Positions 48,868-58,280 of a stretch of DNA of 64,000 bases are shown piece by piece. Below the pieces are notes generated by a model. That model worked only from the letters and a program-made list of their open reading frames with translations, was not told the DNA's origin and made no database searches. Location: NCBI RefSeq assembly GCF_001679645.1, contig NZ_LRUN01000060.1, forward strand, positions 29,843-93,842, given 5' to 3'. The position numbers and the translations under genes were made by a program. Positions within the stretch are counted from its first letter, which is position 1. The number at the start of each line of letters is the position of its first letter. The DNA comes from Pseudomonas bananamidigenes. Its GTDB lineage: Bacteria > Pseudomonadota > Gammaproteobacteria > Pseudomonadales > Pseudomonadaceae.

Positions 48868-49290
48868 GGCATCCCACGGTGCGACCGCCATCCCGGCAGC
48901 CTCACGCTATGACGGCCAGGCATCGGATCGGGTCGGCATGGCCGGCATTCATCCTGTGTCCGAAGCGCGTCGTCGTTCTTGTTTTAGTGGTCAGTTCGAC
49001 CGAACTGCGAAGTCACTCCGGCAACGTTCGGGAAACCGCGACGAGGGGCATTCTAAACACATCCGTTCAGGATTCGGGAACCGCCCGGCGAGAAAAAACG
49101 GGCTACGCTGACGAGAACTGGCCGGTCACGGTTTGGCCAGTTGAAATTGCCGAGCAATTGGCACAGATTGGCAACCAAACAACTACAACAACGACATCAC
49201 CCGTCTTTCTGCCGCGACTTGCACACGGTCTGACAGACATCCCCTCAAGCCTGCGGGGAAGGTGAGAGTTAAAGACCAAGGGGTCGCTGT
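48868..49290. promoter_or_regulatory. Divergent control region of the two D-rhamnan operons
   Basis: 423 nt without a credible gene; the short frames here lack ribosome-binding sites and conserved sequence. It is more AT-rich than its surroundings between about 49040 and 49200. It contains two inverted repeats: CAGTTCG-AC-CGAACTG (48992-49007) and AACTGGCC-N11-GGCCAGTT (49116-49142). Promoters for both operons must lie here. AAGGGG at 49278-49283 serves the TTG start of rmd. Confidence 0.55.
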
Positions 49291-50205
49291 TTGAAAAGAA
49301 GTCTGTTCATCACGGGTCTCGGTGGATTCGTGGGACAACATATCCAGTCGCGTCTGATGCTCGATGACTCGGCGTGGGAACTGCTGCCTGCCGCTTCGCC
49401 CTACGACCTGACTAAACCGCAAAGCCTCGTCGACCTCTGGCCGCAACTGCCTGATGCAGTCATCCATCTGGCCGGACAGACCTTCGTGCCTGAAGCGTTC
49501 CGCGATCCGGCCCGCACTTTCGAGATCAACCTGCTCGGCACCCTCAACCTGTTGCAGGCCCTCAAGGCGAGAGGCTTCAACGGCCCGTTCCTGTATGTCA
49601 GCTCCGGTGACGTGTACGGCCAGGTCGACGAGGCCGCCCTGCCGATTACCGAGCAACAGCCGCCCTGCCCGCGCAATCCCTACGCGGTGAGCAAACTCTC
49701 CGCCGAACACCTCTGCCTGCAATGGGGCCTCAGCGAAGACTGGCCGGTGCTGGTGGCGCGCCCGTTCAATCACATCGGCACCGGGCAGAAGGACAGTTTC
49801 GTGATCGCCAGCGCTGCGCGTCAGATCAGTCGCATCAGACAAGGCTTGCAAGGTCCGCAACTGGAAGTCGGCGACATTGACGTCACCCGGGACTTCCTCG
49901 ACGTCGACGACGTGATCTCGGCCTATTTCGCGCTGCTGGAAAAGGGCTTGCCGGGACAGGTCTACAACATCTGCTCGGGTCATGAGCAAAGTATCCGCAG
50001 CCTCATCGAACAATTGGCCGATCTGGCCGGGATCGAGCTGCAACTGGTGCAGGATCCTGCGCGCATGCGCCGCGCCGATCAGCGTCGCGTCCGAGGCAGC
50101 CATCAACGGCTTGCCCGGACCACAGGATGGACGCCGCAAATCTCTACACAACAATCTCTGCGGGCGATCCTGTCCGACTGGGAGCAGCGAGTAAAACAAG
50201 AATGA
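49291..50205 (+). CDS. rmd: GDP-6-deoxy-D-lyxo-4-hexulose reductase (GDP-D-rhamnose synthesis)
   Basis: 304-aa short-chain dehydrogenase/reductase of the extended type. It reduces GDP-4-keto-6-deoxy-mannose, made by Gmd, to GDP-D-rhamnose. NAD(P) site FITGLGGFVGQHIQ (TGxxGFVG), catalytic YVSSGDVYG and YAVSKLSAE (YxxxK), and DVTRDFLDVDDVI. The start is a TTG at 49291 preceded by AAGGGG, giving MKRSLFITG. First gene of the eight-gene common polysaccharide antigen operon; its stop overlaps the gmd start as ATGA. Confidence 0.92.
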   Translation: MKRSLFITGLGGFVGQHIQSRLMLDDSAWELLPAASPYDLTKPQSLVDLWPQLPDAVIHLAGQTFVPEAFRDPARTFEINLLGTLNLLQALKARGFNGPFLYVSSGDVYGQVDEAALPITEQQPPCPRNPYAVSKLSAEHLCLQWGLSEDWPVLVARPFNHIGTGQKDSFVIASAARQISRIRQGLQGPQLEVGDIDVTRDFLDVDDVISAYFALLEKGLPGQVYNICSGHEQSIRSLIEQLADLAGIELQLVQDPARMRRADQRRVRGSHQRLARTTGWTPQISTQQSLRAILSDWEQRVKQE

Positions 50206-51173
50206 CAAAAAGTGCATTGATCACGGGGATCACCGGCCAGGATGGCGCGTATCTGGCCAGACTGTTGCTCGACAAGGGTTACAAGGTTCATGGCCTGGTC
50301 GCGCGACGCAGCAGCGATTCACGCTGGCGCCTGCGGGAAATGGGCGTCGAAGCCGACATCGTGTACCTGGACGGCGACATGGCCGATGCCTGCTCGGTGC
50401 AGCGCGCGGTGATCCAGTCGGCACCGGACGAAGTCTATAACCTCGCCGCACAAAGCTTCGTCGCCGCCTCCTGGAACCAGCCGGTGACCACCGGCATCGT
50501 CGATGGCCTGGGCGTGACTCACCTGCTCGAGGCGATCCGCCAGTTCAGCCCGCACACCCGCTTCTACCAGGCGTCCACCAGCGAGATGTTCGGCCTGATC
50601 CAGGCCGAGCAGCAGGACGAGAACACGCCGTTCTATCCGCGCAGCCCCTACGGCGTGGCCAAGCTTTACGGTCACTGGATCACCGTCAACTACCGCGAAA
50701 GTTTCAACCTGCACGCCAGCAGCGGCATCCTGTTCAACCATGAATCGCCACTGCGCGGCATCGAGTTCGTGACCCGCAAGGTCACCGACGCGGCGGCCCG
50801 GATCAAGCAGGGCAAACAGCAGGAACTGGCCCTGGGCAACATCGACGCCAAGCGTGACTGGGGTTTTGCCGGTGACTACGTCGAAGCCATGTGGCTGATG
50901 CTGCAACAGGACACGCCCGACGATTTCGTGGTCGCGACCGGCGTCACCACCACAGTTCGCGAGATGTGCCGCATCGCCTTCGATCACGTGGGCCTGAACT
51001 ACCGCGATTACGTGAAGATCGACCCGGCGTTCTTCCGCCCGGCAGAGGTCGAAGTGCTGCTCGGCAATCCGGCCAAGGCCCAGCGCGTGCTGGGCTGGAA
51101 ACCGAAGACCGATCTGGACACCCTGATCCGCATGATGATGGATGCGGACATGAAACGCGTCGCCAAGGAGTAG
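50202..51173 (+). CDS. gmd: GDP-mannose 4,6-dehydratase
   Basis: 323-aa enzyme converting GDP-D-mannose to GDP-4-keto-6-deoxy-D-mannose. NADP site ALITGITGQDGAYLARLLL, MFGLIQAEQQDENTPFYPRS with the family S-x-SEMFG, YGVAKLYGHW (YxxxK), GILFNHESPLRG and GNIDAKRDWGFAGDYVEAMW are diagnostic. The length is the short form (about 320 aa) seen in the P. aeruginosa A-band cluster. It sits between rmd and wbpW, with coupling on both sides (ATGA, 3-nt gap). Confidence 0.95.
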   Translation: MTKSALITGITGQDGAYLARLLLDKGYKVHGLVARRSSDSRWRLREMGVEADIVYLDGDMADACSVQRAVIQSAPDEVYNLAAQSFVAASWNQPVTTGIVDGLGVTHLLEAIRQFSPHTRFYQASTSEMFGLIQAEQQDENTPFYPRSPYGVAKLYGHWITVNYRESFNLHASSGILFNHESPLRGIEFVTRKVTDAAARIKQGKQQELALGNIDAKRDWGFAGDYVEAMWLMLQQDTPDDFVVATGVTTTVREMCRIAFDHVGLNYRDYVKIDPAFFRPAEVEVLLGNPAKAQRVLGWKPKTDLDTLIRMMMDADMKRVAKE

Positions 51174-51176
51174 GCC

Positions 51177-52619
51177 ATGCTGATCCCCGTGATTCTGTCC
51201 GGCGGTGCCGGCACCCGTTTGTGGCCGGTGTCCCGCGAGGGCCATCCCAAGCCGTTCATGACCCTGCCCGACGGCCAGTCGCTGCTGGGCAAGACTTACC
51301 GGCGCGCCGCCGGCCTGCTCGACGGCTGGGGCGACATCGTCACGGTGACCAACCGCGAGTACTACTTCCAGAGCAAGGATCACTATCAGGCCGCACGCCT
51401 GTCCCGACATCGCGGGCACTTCCTGCTCGAACCCACCGGGCGCAACACCGCCCCGGCCATTGCGGCAGCGGCGCTGTCGCTGCAGGCGCTGCACGGTGAT
51501 GCAGCGATCATGGTGGTGATGCCTGCCGACCACCTGATCGTCAACGAAGAGGCGCTCAAGGGTGCCGTCGAACATGCGGTCAATCTGGCGAAGGACGGTT
51601 ATCTGGTGACCTTCGGCGTAGTGCCGACCGCCCCGGAAACCGGCTTCGGCTACATCGAGACCGGCGCGCCACTGGATGCCAGGGGCGCAGCCAAGGTGCA
51701 GCGGTTCGTGGAAAAACCCGACCTGCAGACCGCTACCGGTTACCTGGAAAGCGGCAATTTCCTGTGGAACTCGGGAATGTTCTGCTTCACCACCGCGAGC
51801 CTGATCGCCGAGCTTGAACGGCACGCCCCCGAGCTGCTGGAACAGACCCGCGCCTGCCTGGCCGCCAGCGAACCGGTGGAAACCGCCGGCTGCCTGCAAC
51901 AGGAACTGTCGCCACAACTGTTCGCCGACATCACCGACATTTCCATTGATTACGCACTGATGGAGCGCTCGGAAAAAGTCGCGGTCGTTCCCGCCGGGTT
52001 CGACTGGAGCGACATCGGTTCATGGGGTGCGGTCGCGGCGCTGGTACCGGCGGATGCTGACAATAACCGCGCCAGTGGCGAAGCAATCTTCATCGACAGC
52101 CGCAACAATTTCGTCCAGAGCGAAGGCCGGCTGGTGGCGGCGGTGGGCGTGGAAGACCTGATCGTGATCGACACCGCCGACGCCGTGCTGGTCGCCCACG
52201 CTGACCGTGCCCAGGATGTGCGCCGCGTAGCCAAGCAACTCAAGGACAAATCCCACGAAGCCTACCGCCTGCACCGTACGGTCAGCCGCCCGTGGGGCAC
52301 TTACACCGTGCTCGAGGAAGGCCCGCGCTTCAAGATCAAGCGCATCGTGGTCAAGCCCGGCGGCAAGCTGTCGTTGCAGATGCACCACCACCGCAACGAA
52401 CACTGGGTGGTGGTCGAAGGCATGGCCAAGGTCACCAACAACGGCACCGGCACCACGCTGGTGGCCAAGAACGAATCGACATTCATTGCCGCCGGTCACA
52501 AGCATCGCCTGGAAAACCCCGGCGTGATCGACCTGGTGATCATCGAAGTGCAAAGTGGCGAATACCTGGGAGAGGACGACATCGTCCGCTTCGAAGACCA
52601 GTACGGCAGGACAGTGTGA
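51177..52619 (+). CDS. wbpW: Bifunctional mannose-6-phosphate isomerase / mannose-1-phosphate guanylyltransferase
   Basis: 480-aa type II PMI-GMP that supplies GDP-mannose for Gmd. The guanylyltransferase domain (residues 1-285) has SGGAGTRLWPVSREGHPKPF and EPTGRNTAPAIA, then VEKPDL and ESGNFLWNSGMF. The C-terminal cupin (about 350-475) carries the isomerase site with RPWGTYTVLEEGPRFKIKRI and LQMHHHRNEHWVVVEG (zinc His residues). P. aeruginosa has other copies (AlgA, PslB), but the operon position identifies WbpW. 3 nt after gmd and immediately followed by wzm (TGA then ATG). Confidence 0.94.
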   Translation: MLIPVILSGGAGTRLWPVSREGHPKPFMTLPDGQSLLGKTYRRAAGLLDGWGDIVTVTNREYYFQSKDHYQAARLSRHRGHFLLEPTGRNTAPAIAAAALSLQALHGDAAIMVVMPADHLIVNEEALKGAVEHAVNLAKDGYLVTFGVVPTAPETGFGYIETGAPLDARGAAKVQRFVEKPDLQTATGYLESGNFLWNSGMFCFTTASLIAELERHAPELLEQTRACLAASEPVETAGCLQQELSPQLFADITDISIDYALMERSEKVAVVPAGFDWSDIGSWGAVAALVPADADNNRASGEAIFIDSRNNFVQSEGRLVAAVGVEDLIVIDTADAVLVAHADRAQDVRRVAKQLKDKSHEAYRLHRTVSRPWGTYTVLEEGPRFKIKRIVVKPGGKLSLQMHHHRNEHWVVVEGMAKVTNNGTGTTLVAKNESTFIAAGHKHRLENPGVIDLVIIEVQSGEYLGEDDIVRFEDQYGRTV

Positions 52620-53417
52620 ATGCTGCTTTCCCTGTATCGCTCGCTGCATGACTACCGGGGTTTCATCCTCGGCAGCGTCAAGCGGGAGTTTCAAGCGCGG
52701 TACCGCAATTCGCTGTTCGGCGCGCTGTGGACAGTGCTCAACCCGCTGTCGATGATCATTGTCTACACCGTGATCTTTTCCCACATCATGCGCGCCCGTC
52801 TGCCCGGCGTGGACGACGGCATGGCCTACAGCGTCTACCTGTGCGCCGGGCTGCTGACCTGGGGCCTGTTCTCGGAAATCACCCTGCGCAGCCAGAACAT
52901 GTTTCTGGAAAACGCCAACCTGCTGAAAAAAATCAGCTTCCCGCGCCTTTGCCTGCCGGTGATCGTACTGCTCAATGCCGGGATCAACTTCGCGATCATC
53001 ATCGGCCTGTTCCTCGGTTTTCTGTTGATCACCGGACGCTGGCCGGGAATGGCCCTGCTGGCACTGGCACCGTTGCTGGCGCTGCAAGTGCTGTTCTGCG
53101 CCGGACTGGGCATGATCCTCGGCGTACTCAACGTGTTCTTCCGCGATGTCGGGCAATTGTTCGCCATTTGCCTGCAATTCTGGTTCTGGCTGACGCCGAT
53201 CGTGTACCCGCTGGGCATCCTGCCCGAGTGGGTGCAGCGCCTGCTGCAACTCAATCCGCTGACCAACCTGATCGGCAGCTACCAGAATCTGTTTCTCTAC
53301 GGTCAATGGCCGGTGTGGAGTTCGCTGCTGCCGATCTTCGTGATCGGCCTGCTGCTGTGCATGATCGGACTGCGCCTGTTCCGCCGGCGGGTCGGTGAAA
53401 TGGTGGATGAACTCTGA
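52620..53417 (+). CDS. wzm: O-polysaccharide ABC transporter permease Wzm
   Basis: 265-aa ABC-2 type membrane protein with six helices, forming the channel that moves undecaprenyl-linked D-rhamnan to the periplasm. Conserved: VKREFQARYRNSLFGALWTVLNPL near residues 20-44, ENANLLKKISFPRLCLPV and FFRDVGQLFAICLQFWFWLTPIVYP. The ATG follows the wbpW stop with no gap. Its stop overlaps the wzt start (TGATG), as expected for a transporter pair. Confidence 0.94.
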   Translation: MLLSLYRSLHDYRGFILGSVKREFQARYRNSLFGALWTVLNPLSMIIVYTVIFSHIMRARLPGVDDGMAYSVYLCAGLLTWGLFSEITLRSQNMFLENANLLKKISFPRLCLPVIVLLNAGINFAIIIGLFLGFLLITGRWPGMALLALAPLLALQVLFCAGLGMILGVLNVFFRDVGQLFAICLQFWFWLTPIVYPLGILPEWVQRLLQLNPLTNLIGSYQNLFLYGQWPVWSSLLPIFVIGLLLCMIGLRLFRRRVGEMVDEL

Positions 53418-54667
53418 TGGGGCACATACGCGTCACAGGCCTGGGCAAGGCCTACAAGCAATACCCCACCCGCTGGAGTCGTCTGGCCGAATGGCTGATT
53501 CCGTTTTCACCGATGCGCCATCGCCAGCACTGGGTGCTGCAGGACGTGAATTTCGAGATCGCCCCCGGCGAAGCGGTGGGCATCGTCGGAGTCAACGGCG
53601 CCGGCAAAAGCACCCTGCTGAAGATGATCACCGGCACCACTCAACCGACCTGCGGCCAGATACAGCTCGAGGGCCGGGTTGCGGCGCTGCTGGAACTGGG
53701 CATGGGTTTTCACCCGGACTTCACCGGTCGGCAGAATGCGGTGATGGCCGGGCAACTGCTGGGCATGCAGGTCGAAGACATTGAAGCGCTGATGCCCGAC
53801 ATCGAACGCTTCGCGGAAATCGGCGAAGCCATCGATCACCCGGTGCGCACCTACTCCAGCGGCATGCAGATGCGCCTGGCCTTCAGTGTCGCCACCGCAC
53901 GCCGCCCGGACATTCTGATCGTCGACGAAGCGCTGTCGGTGGGCGACGCCTACTTTCAACACAAGAGCTTCGACCGCATCCGCAATTTCCGCAAAGCCGG
54001 CACCACGCTGCTGATCGTGTCCCACGACCGCTCGGCGATCCAGTCGATCTGCGACTCGGCGATCCTGCTCGAAGCCGGCCACGTGGCCATGCACGACAAA
54101 CCCGAAGCGGTCATGGATTACTACAACGCCCTGCTCGCCGAACGCGAAGGCCAGACCGTGCGCCAGGAACTGCTCGACGGCGGCCAGGTGCGTACGGTAT
54201 CCGGCACCGGCGAGGCCGGGATCCTCAGCGTACGACTGCTCGATGAACACGAACGCGCCATCGATGCCGCCGAAGTGGGTCAGCCGGTAACGCTGGAAGT
54301 CGATGTCGAGATTCGTCAGGACATCGAACGGCTGGTACTGGGGTTCATGATCAAGGATCGCCTGGGCCAGGCCATGTACGGCATCAACACCCACCGACAG
54401 AACCAGGCGCTGGAGGATCTGCGCGCCGGTGAGCGCATCACCTATCGCTTCGCCTTCGTCATGGGCCTGGGCAAGGGCAATTACTCCGTGGCTCTGAGCC
54501 TTTCACGGCTGGACTCGCATCTGGACCGCAATTTCGAATGGCGCGACTACGGCCTGGTGTTCCACGTGATCAACAACCGCCGGGAAGATTTCGTCGGCTG
54601 TGCCTGGCTGGGTGCCAGAACCTCGATCATCCGCCATGCGGACAGCCTCGTGGAGCGCGCACCATGA
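53417..54667 (+). CDS. wzt: O-polysaccharide ABC transporter ATPase Wzt with C-terminal domain
   Basis: 416 aa. The N-terminal ATPase (residues 1-240) has Walker A GVNGAGKST, a Q-loop region with LELGMGFHPDFTG, signature YSSGMQMRL, Walker B ILIVDEAL and the SHD switch. A C-terminal beta-sandwich of about 165 residues (250-416, ILSVRLLDEHERAIDAAEVG ... NFEWRDYGLVFHVIN) is the Wzt_C-type carbohydrate-binding domain. In E. coli O9a this domain reads a terminal methyl/phosphate cap before export. The two methyltransferases nearby could provide such a cap. Confidence 0.94.
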   Translation: MGHIRVTGLGKAYKQYPTRWSRLAEWLIPFSPMRHRQHWVLQDVNFEIAPGEAVGIVGVNGAGKSTLLKMITGTTQPTCGQIQLEGRVAALLELGMGFHPDFTGRQNAVMAGQLLGMQVEDIEALMPDIERFAEIGEAIDHPVRTYSSGMQMRLAFSVATARRPDILIVDEALSVGDAYFQHKSFDRIRNFRKAGTTLLIVSHDRSAIQSICDSAILLEAGHVAMHDKPEAVMDYYNALLAEREGQTVRQELLDGGQVRTVSGTGEAGILSVRLLDEHERAIDAAEVGQPVTLEVDVEIRQDIERLVLGFMIKDRLGQAMYGINTHRQNQALEDLRAGERITYRFAFVMGLGKGNYSVALSLSRLDSHLDRNFEWRDYGLVFHVINNRREDFVGCAWLGARTSIIRHADSLVERAP

Positions 54668-56031
54668 CTCGCCTGCTGGTCGAATGCACCCACGTGTTCA
54701 AACACCCCAAGGTCAATTCGGGCATTCAGCGGGTGGTGCGCAACGTCATCAAGCAACTGCCGCCAAGCGCTGAAGGGGTCGAGTGCGTGCCGGTGGTCTT
54801 GCTCAAGGGCGAGCTGTTCCGCGTGAAGCGCCTGGCGCCCCTGGATGCCCCCCTGTTCAATGCCGTCGTCACATTCGGCGAGCGCCTGGAACGGCTGGCC
54901 CATCGTTTTTGGCAGTTGCATCAGCGTCTCGACAACCGTTGCCGGAACAAAACCCTGCGACGGGCCCTGTATGTCGGCTATCGACTGGGATCATTCGGCC
55001 TGTTCGGTATCCCCCTGCGGCTGATCGCGCAAGTCAATCGCCACCAGTTGCCCAAACGCTGCGAGCCATTGGAACAGCGGCCCGGGGACCAACTGGTGCT
55101 GCTGGATTCATCCTGGCACTCGGACTTTTTCCTGCATGCCGAACGGCTCAAACGCCAAGGCATGGGTATTGTCGCGGTGATCTACGACCTGATTCCCCTG
55201 ACCCACCCGCAGTTTTACGACACACGGCTGGTGCAGGTCTTCAGCGAATGGTTTGACTGGATCACCCGTAACGCCGACGGGTACCTGGCGATTTCCGCCA
55301 CCGTGCGCGATCAGGTGCGCGAAGAAGTGCAACACCGTCTCGGTCCGGCACAAGTCGAAAAGCGCTGGTTCGACTATTTCCACCTGGGATCGGAGCTGGA
55401 TCTGCAGAGCGTCGATGCCGCCGTCGAACCGCAGCTGGAGCGTGTGTTCACAACACCAGAGCCGGTGTTCCTGATGGTCAGCACCATCGAACCTCGCAAG
55501 AACCACGACTATCTGCTGGATGCCTTCGAACGCGCCTGGGCAGCCGGTTCGCAGGCGCGCCTGTGCATCGCCGGGCGCATCGGCTGGAAGTGCGATGCCC
55601 TGCTTGCCCGGGTACGCAGCCACGCCGAACTGAACCGGCGCCTGTTCATGTTCAACGACCTGAGCGACACCAGCCTGGAATATGCCTACGCCCGTTCCAG
55701 CGCGCTGGTTTTTCCGTCATTCGTCGAGGGCTTCGGCCTGCCGCTGGTGGAAGCCATGCAACGCGGATTGCCGGCCATGGGCAGCGACATTGCAGTGTTC
55801 CGCGAGATTGGCGGCGACTTCATGGCCTACTTCGACTTGCACGATCCACAACGCCTTGCCGACCTGGTAACCGCCTTCGAACGCAGCGGCCAATTCCCCG
55901 CCGCCCGCGATGTGACCGACTGGCAATGGATCGGTTGGCGCGAAGCCAGTCAGCAACTGGCCGAACGCACCGCACGCCATGTGCTGCAAGCCCCTGCGAC
56001 GCAAGCGAGGTCCCATGCGCATAGCCCTTAA
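54664..56031 (+). CDS. wbpX: D-rhamnosyltransferase WbpX
   Basis: 455-aa cytosolic GT4 glycosyltransferase adding D-rhamnose from GDP-D-rhamnose. N-terminal LVECTHVFKHPKVNSGIQRV; C-terminal GT-B donor domain with MVSTIEPRKNHDYLLDAFE and FPSFVEGFGLPLVEAMQRG (EGFGLPLVE). The wzt stop and wbpX start share ATGA; ATG 54664 is used rather than the longer frame at 54538. It overlaps wbpY by 17 nt. In PAO1 WbpX, WbpY and WbpZ together build the trisaccharide repeat of alpha1-2 and alpha1-3 rhamnose. Confidence 0.9.
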   Translation: MTRLLVECTHVFKHPKVNSGIQRVVRNVIKQLPPSAEGVECVPVVLLKGELFRVKRLAPLDAPLFNAVVTFGERLERLAHRFWQLHQRLDNRCRNKTLRRALYVGYRLGSFGLFGIPLRLIAQVNRHQLPKRCEPLEQRPGDQLVLLDSSWHSDFFLHAERLKRQGMGIVAVIYDLIPLTHPQFYDTRLVQVFSEWFDWITRNADGYLAISATVRDQVREEVQHRLGPAQVEKRWFDYFHLGSELDLQSVDAAVEPQLERVFTTPEPVFLMVSTIEPRKNHDYLLDAFERAWAAGSQARLCIAGRIGWKCDALLARVRSHAELNRRLFMFNDLSDTSLEYAYARSSALVFPSFVEGFGLPLVEAMQRGLPAMGSDIAVFREIGGDFMAYFDLHDPQRLADLVTAFERSGQFPAARDVTDWQWIGWREASQQLAERTARHVLQAPATQARSHAHSP

Positions 56032-57145
56032 CGCACGGATTCTCCAGGCGCCGCGCACCGGGATCGGCCATTACGTCGCCGAACTGGTCAATGCCCTGCG
56101 CACCGAAACCGATATCGACGTGGCGCTGTTTCACGGCTGGGGCTGGAGTGCCCGGTTGCCGGAAGCGGCGATGCCCGGGTATTCCCGGTTGACCCCGATG
56201 CTGCGCAAGATTCCCGGCGCCTATCAGGCGCGACGCTGGCTGGAGCAGAAACGCTTCGATCAGGGCCCTGCGCATCCCGTCGACCTGTACCACGAGCCGA
56301 GCCTGTGGCCGCTGGCCTTCGACGGCCCGACCGTCATCACCCTGCACGACCTCACGCATCTGCATTTCCCCGAGACCCAGCCAGCGGCGCGGCTCAGGGA
56401 AATCGAGCGGCGGCTGGCCGAAGGCATCCAGCGGGCGCAGGTGATTCTGACCGACTCGCAGGCCATCGCTGACGAGGCCCGACGCTATTTCGGATTGCCC
56501 GCCGAGCGCTTCGTGGTGGCGCCTTTAGGGGTTGCCGAGCGCTTTCATCCGCGTGAGCCGCACGCCATTGACGCCGTGCTCAAGGCCCATGCCGTACAGG
56601 CGCGGGAGTATTTCCTGTGTGTCGGCACACTGGAGCCACGCAAGAACCTGAGCCTGGCGCTGCGCGCCCACGCGCTATTGCCCGAAGCCGTGCGCCAGCG
56701 CTTCCCTTTGCTGATCGCCGGTATGGCCGGGTGGCAGCGCGAACAGTTCAGTGACCCATTGCGCGAGGCGCTGGCCAGCGGTCATGTGTGCCTGCTCGGT
56801 TACCTGCCGGATGAACAGGTCGCGCAATTGCTGGCCGGCGCCCGGGCGCTGGTTTTCCCTTCGTTGTATGAGGGTTTTGGCCTGCCGGTGCTGGAAGCGA
56901 TGGCCAGCGGCACGCCAGTGGTGGTCACCCCCTCTTCCGCGATGCCGGAAGTCGCGGGGGCTGCCGGTAACTACATTGAGGCTGACGACGCCGACGGCTT
57001 GCGCAATGCGCTGAGTCGCCTGATCGACGATCAAGCGCATTGGCAGGCATGCCGAGAAGCCGGATTGCAGCAGGCACGGCGGTTTTCCTGGAAGCGTTGC
57101 GCACAGGCCACGGCCGGCGCCTACCACCAGGCCATGGGAGGTTGA
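56015..57145 (+). CDS. wbpY: D-rhamnosyltransferase WbpY
   Basis: 376-aa GT4 glycosyltransferase. MRIALNARILQAPRTGIGHY at the N-terminus (GTGIGHYV-type acceptor side), donor domain VGTLEPRKNLSLALRAHALL, LLGYLPDEQVAQLLAGAR and YEGFGLPVLEAMASGTPVV. Start at ATG 56015 after GAGG; it overlaps wbpX by 17 nt and abuts wbpZ. Adds alpha1-3 rhamnose units by analogy with PAO1 WbpY. Confidence 0.9.
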   Translation: MRIALNARILQAPRTGIGHYVAELVNALRTETDIDVALFHGWGWSARLPEAAMPGYSRLTPMLRKIPGAYQARRWLEQKRFDQGPAHPVDLYHEPSLWPLAFDGPTVITLHDLTHLHFPETQPAARLREIERRLAEGIQRAQVILTDSQAIADEARRYFGLPAERFVVAPLGVAERFHPREPHAIDAVLKAHAVQAREYFLCVGTLEPRKNLSLALRAHALLPEAVRQRFPLLIAGMAGWQREQFSDPLREALASGHVCLLGYLPDEQVAQLLAGARALVFPSLYEGFGLPVLEAMASGTPVVVTPSSAMPEVAGAAGNYIEADDADGLRNALSRLIDDQAHWQACREAGLQQARRFSWKRCAQATAGAYHQAMGG

Positions 57146-58276
57146 ATGCGAGTCCTTCATTTTTTCAAGACGTACCTGCCTGATTCGGTCGGCGGCATCG
57201 AGCAGGTGATCTTCCAGCTCTGCGAAAGCGGCGCCCAGCACGGCATCGAAGGTCAGGTGCTGACCCTCAGCGCCAATCCCGAGCCTGCGGTGTTGCAACT
57301 GGGCCAGCACGAAGTGCATCGGGCCAGACTGGATATCCAGTTCGCTTCCACCGGTTTTTCCTGGAGCGTGTTCAAACAGTTTCGCGAGCTGGCGGCCGAT
57401 GCCGACGTGATCAACTATCACTTCCCGTGGCCGTTCATGGACCTGGTGCATTTCGCCAGCGGCCTGAACAAACCGAGTGTGGTGACCTACCACTCGGACA
57501 TCATTCGCCAGAAGCACCTGCTCAAGCTTTATCGCCCGTTGATGAACCGCTTTCTCGCCAGCGCCGACCGGATCGTTGCCGCTTCGCCGAATTATCTGCA
57601 CACCAGCGACGTGTTGCAGCAGTTCCAGGACAAGACCCGTGTGATTCCTTACGGCCTGAACAAGGCCGGTTATCCACAGCCTGACGCCGAGCGCCTGAAC
57701 CGCTGGCGCCAGCAGCTTGGGGACAAGTTTTTCCTGTTCGTCGGGGTGATGCGCTATTACAAGGGCCTGCACATCCTGCTCGACGCCTTGAAAGACGTGG
57801 ACTATCCGGTGGTGATCGTCGGCGCCGGCCCGCTGGAGCAGGAACTGCACGCCCAGGCCGCCGCGCTGGGACTGCGCAATATTCATTTCCTCGGCCGTCT
57901 GAGCGATGAAGACAAGGTCGCCCTGCTGCAACTGAGCTACGCCATCGTCTTCCCGTCGCACCTGCGCTCCGAAGCGTTCGGCATTTCGCTGCTGGAAGGC
58001 GCGATGTACGGCAAGCCGATGATCTCCAGCGAGATCGGCACCGGCACCAGCTATATCAATATCCACAACGAAACCGGACTGGTGGTGCCGCCAAGTCATC
58101 CACAGGCCTTTCGTGAAGCGATGCGCACCCTGTGGGAAAACCCGGCCCGCGCCGCCGAAATGGGCCTCAAGGCCGAGGCCCGTTACCGGCAGTTATTCAC
58201 AGCCGATGAAATGGGCCGCAAGTGGACCGAGTTGTATCAGGAGCTGCTGGAGGAAAAGGCGTTGTCCTACGCCTGA
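57146..58276 (+). CDS. wbpZ: Glycosyltransferase WbpZ (initiating mannosyl/rhamnosyl transfer)
   Basis: 376-aa GT4 enzyme: VLHFFKTYLPDSVGGIEQVI (N-terminal GGIExV loop), VVTYHSDIIRQKHL, FVGVMRYYKGLHILLDAL and SEAFGISLLEGAMYGKPMIS. WbpZ-type enzymes add the first D-Rha or Man to the lipid-linked primer. It directly follows the wbpY stop, closes the eight-gene operon, and is 4 nt from the convergent oxidoreductase stop with no visible terminator. Confidence 0.9.
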   Translation: MRVLHFFKTYLPDSVGGIEQVIFQLCESGAQHGIEGQVLTLSANPEPAVLQLGQHEVHRARLDIQFASTGFSWSVFKQFRELAADADVINYHFPWPFMDLVHFASGLNKPSVVTYHSDIIRQKHLLKLYRPLMNRFLASADRIVAASPNYLHTSDVLQQFQDKTRVIPYGLNKAGYPQPDAERLNRWRQQLGDKFFLFVGVMRYYKGLHILLDALKDVDYPVVIVGAGPLEQELHAQAAALGLRNIHFLGRLSDEDKVALLQLSYAIVFPSHLRSEAFGISLLEGAMYGKPMISSEIGTGTSYINIHNETGLVVPPSHPQAFREAMRTLWENPARAAEMGLKAEARYRQLFTADEMGRKWTELYQELLEEKALSYA

Positions 58277-58280
58277 TCCG

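Noticed and set aside
54558..54573. Possible fourth parS (TGTTCCACGTGATCAA in wzt)
   Set aside because: Only one half-site matches; the second half has lost the palindrome, so it is probably chance.
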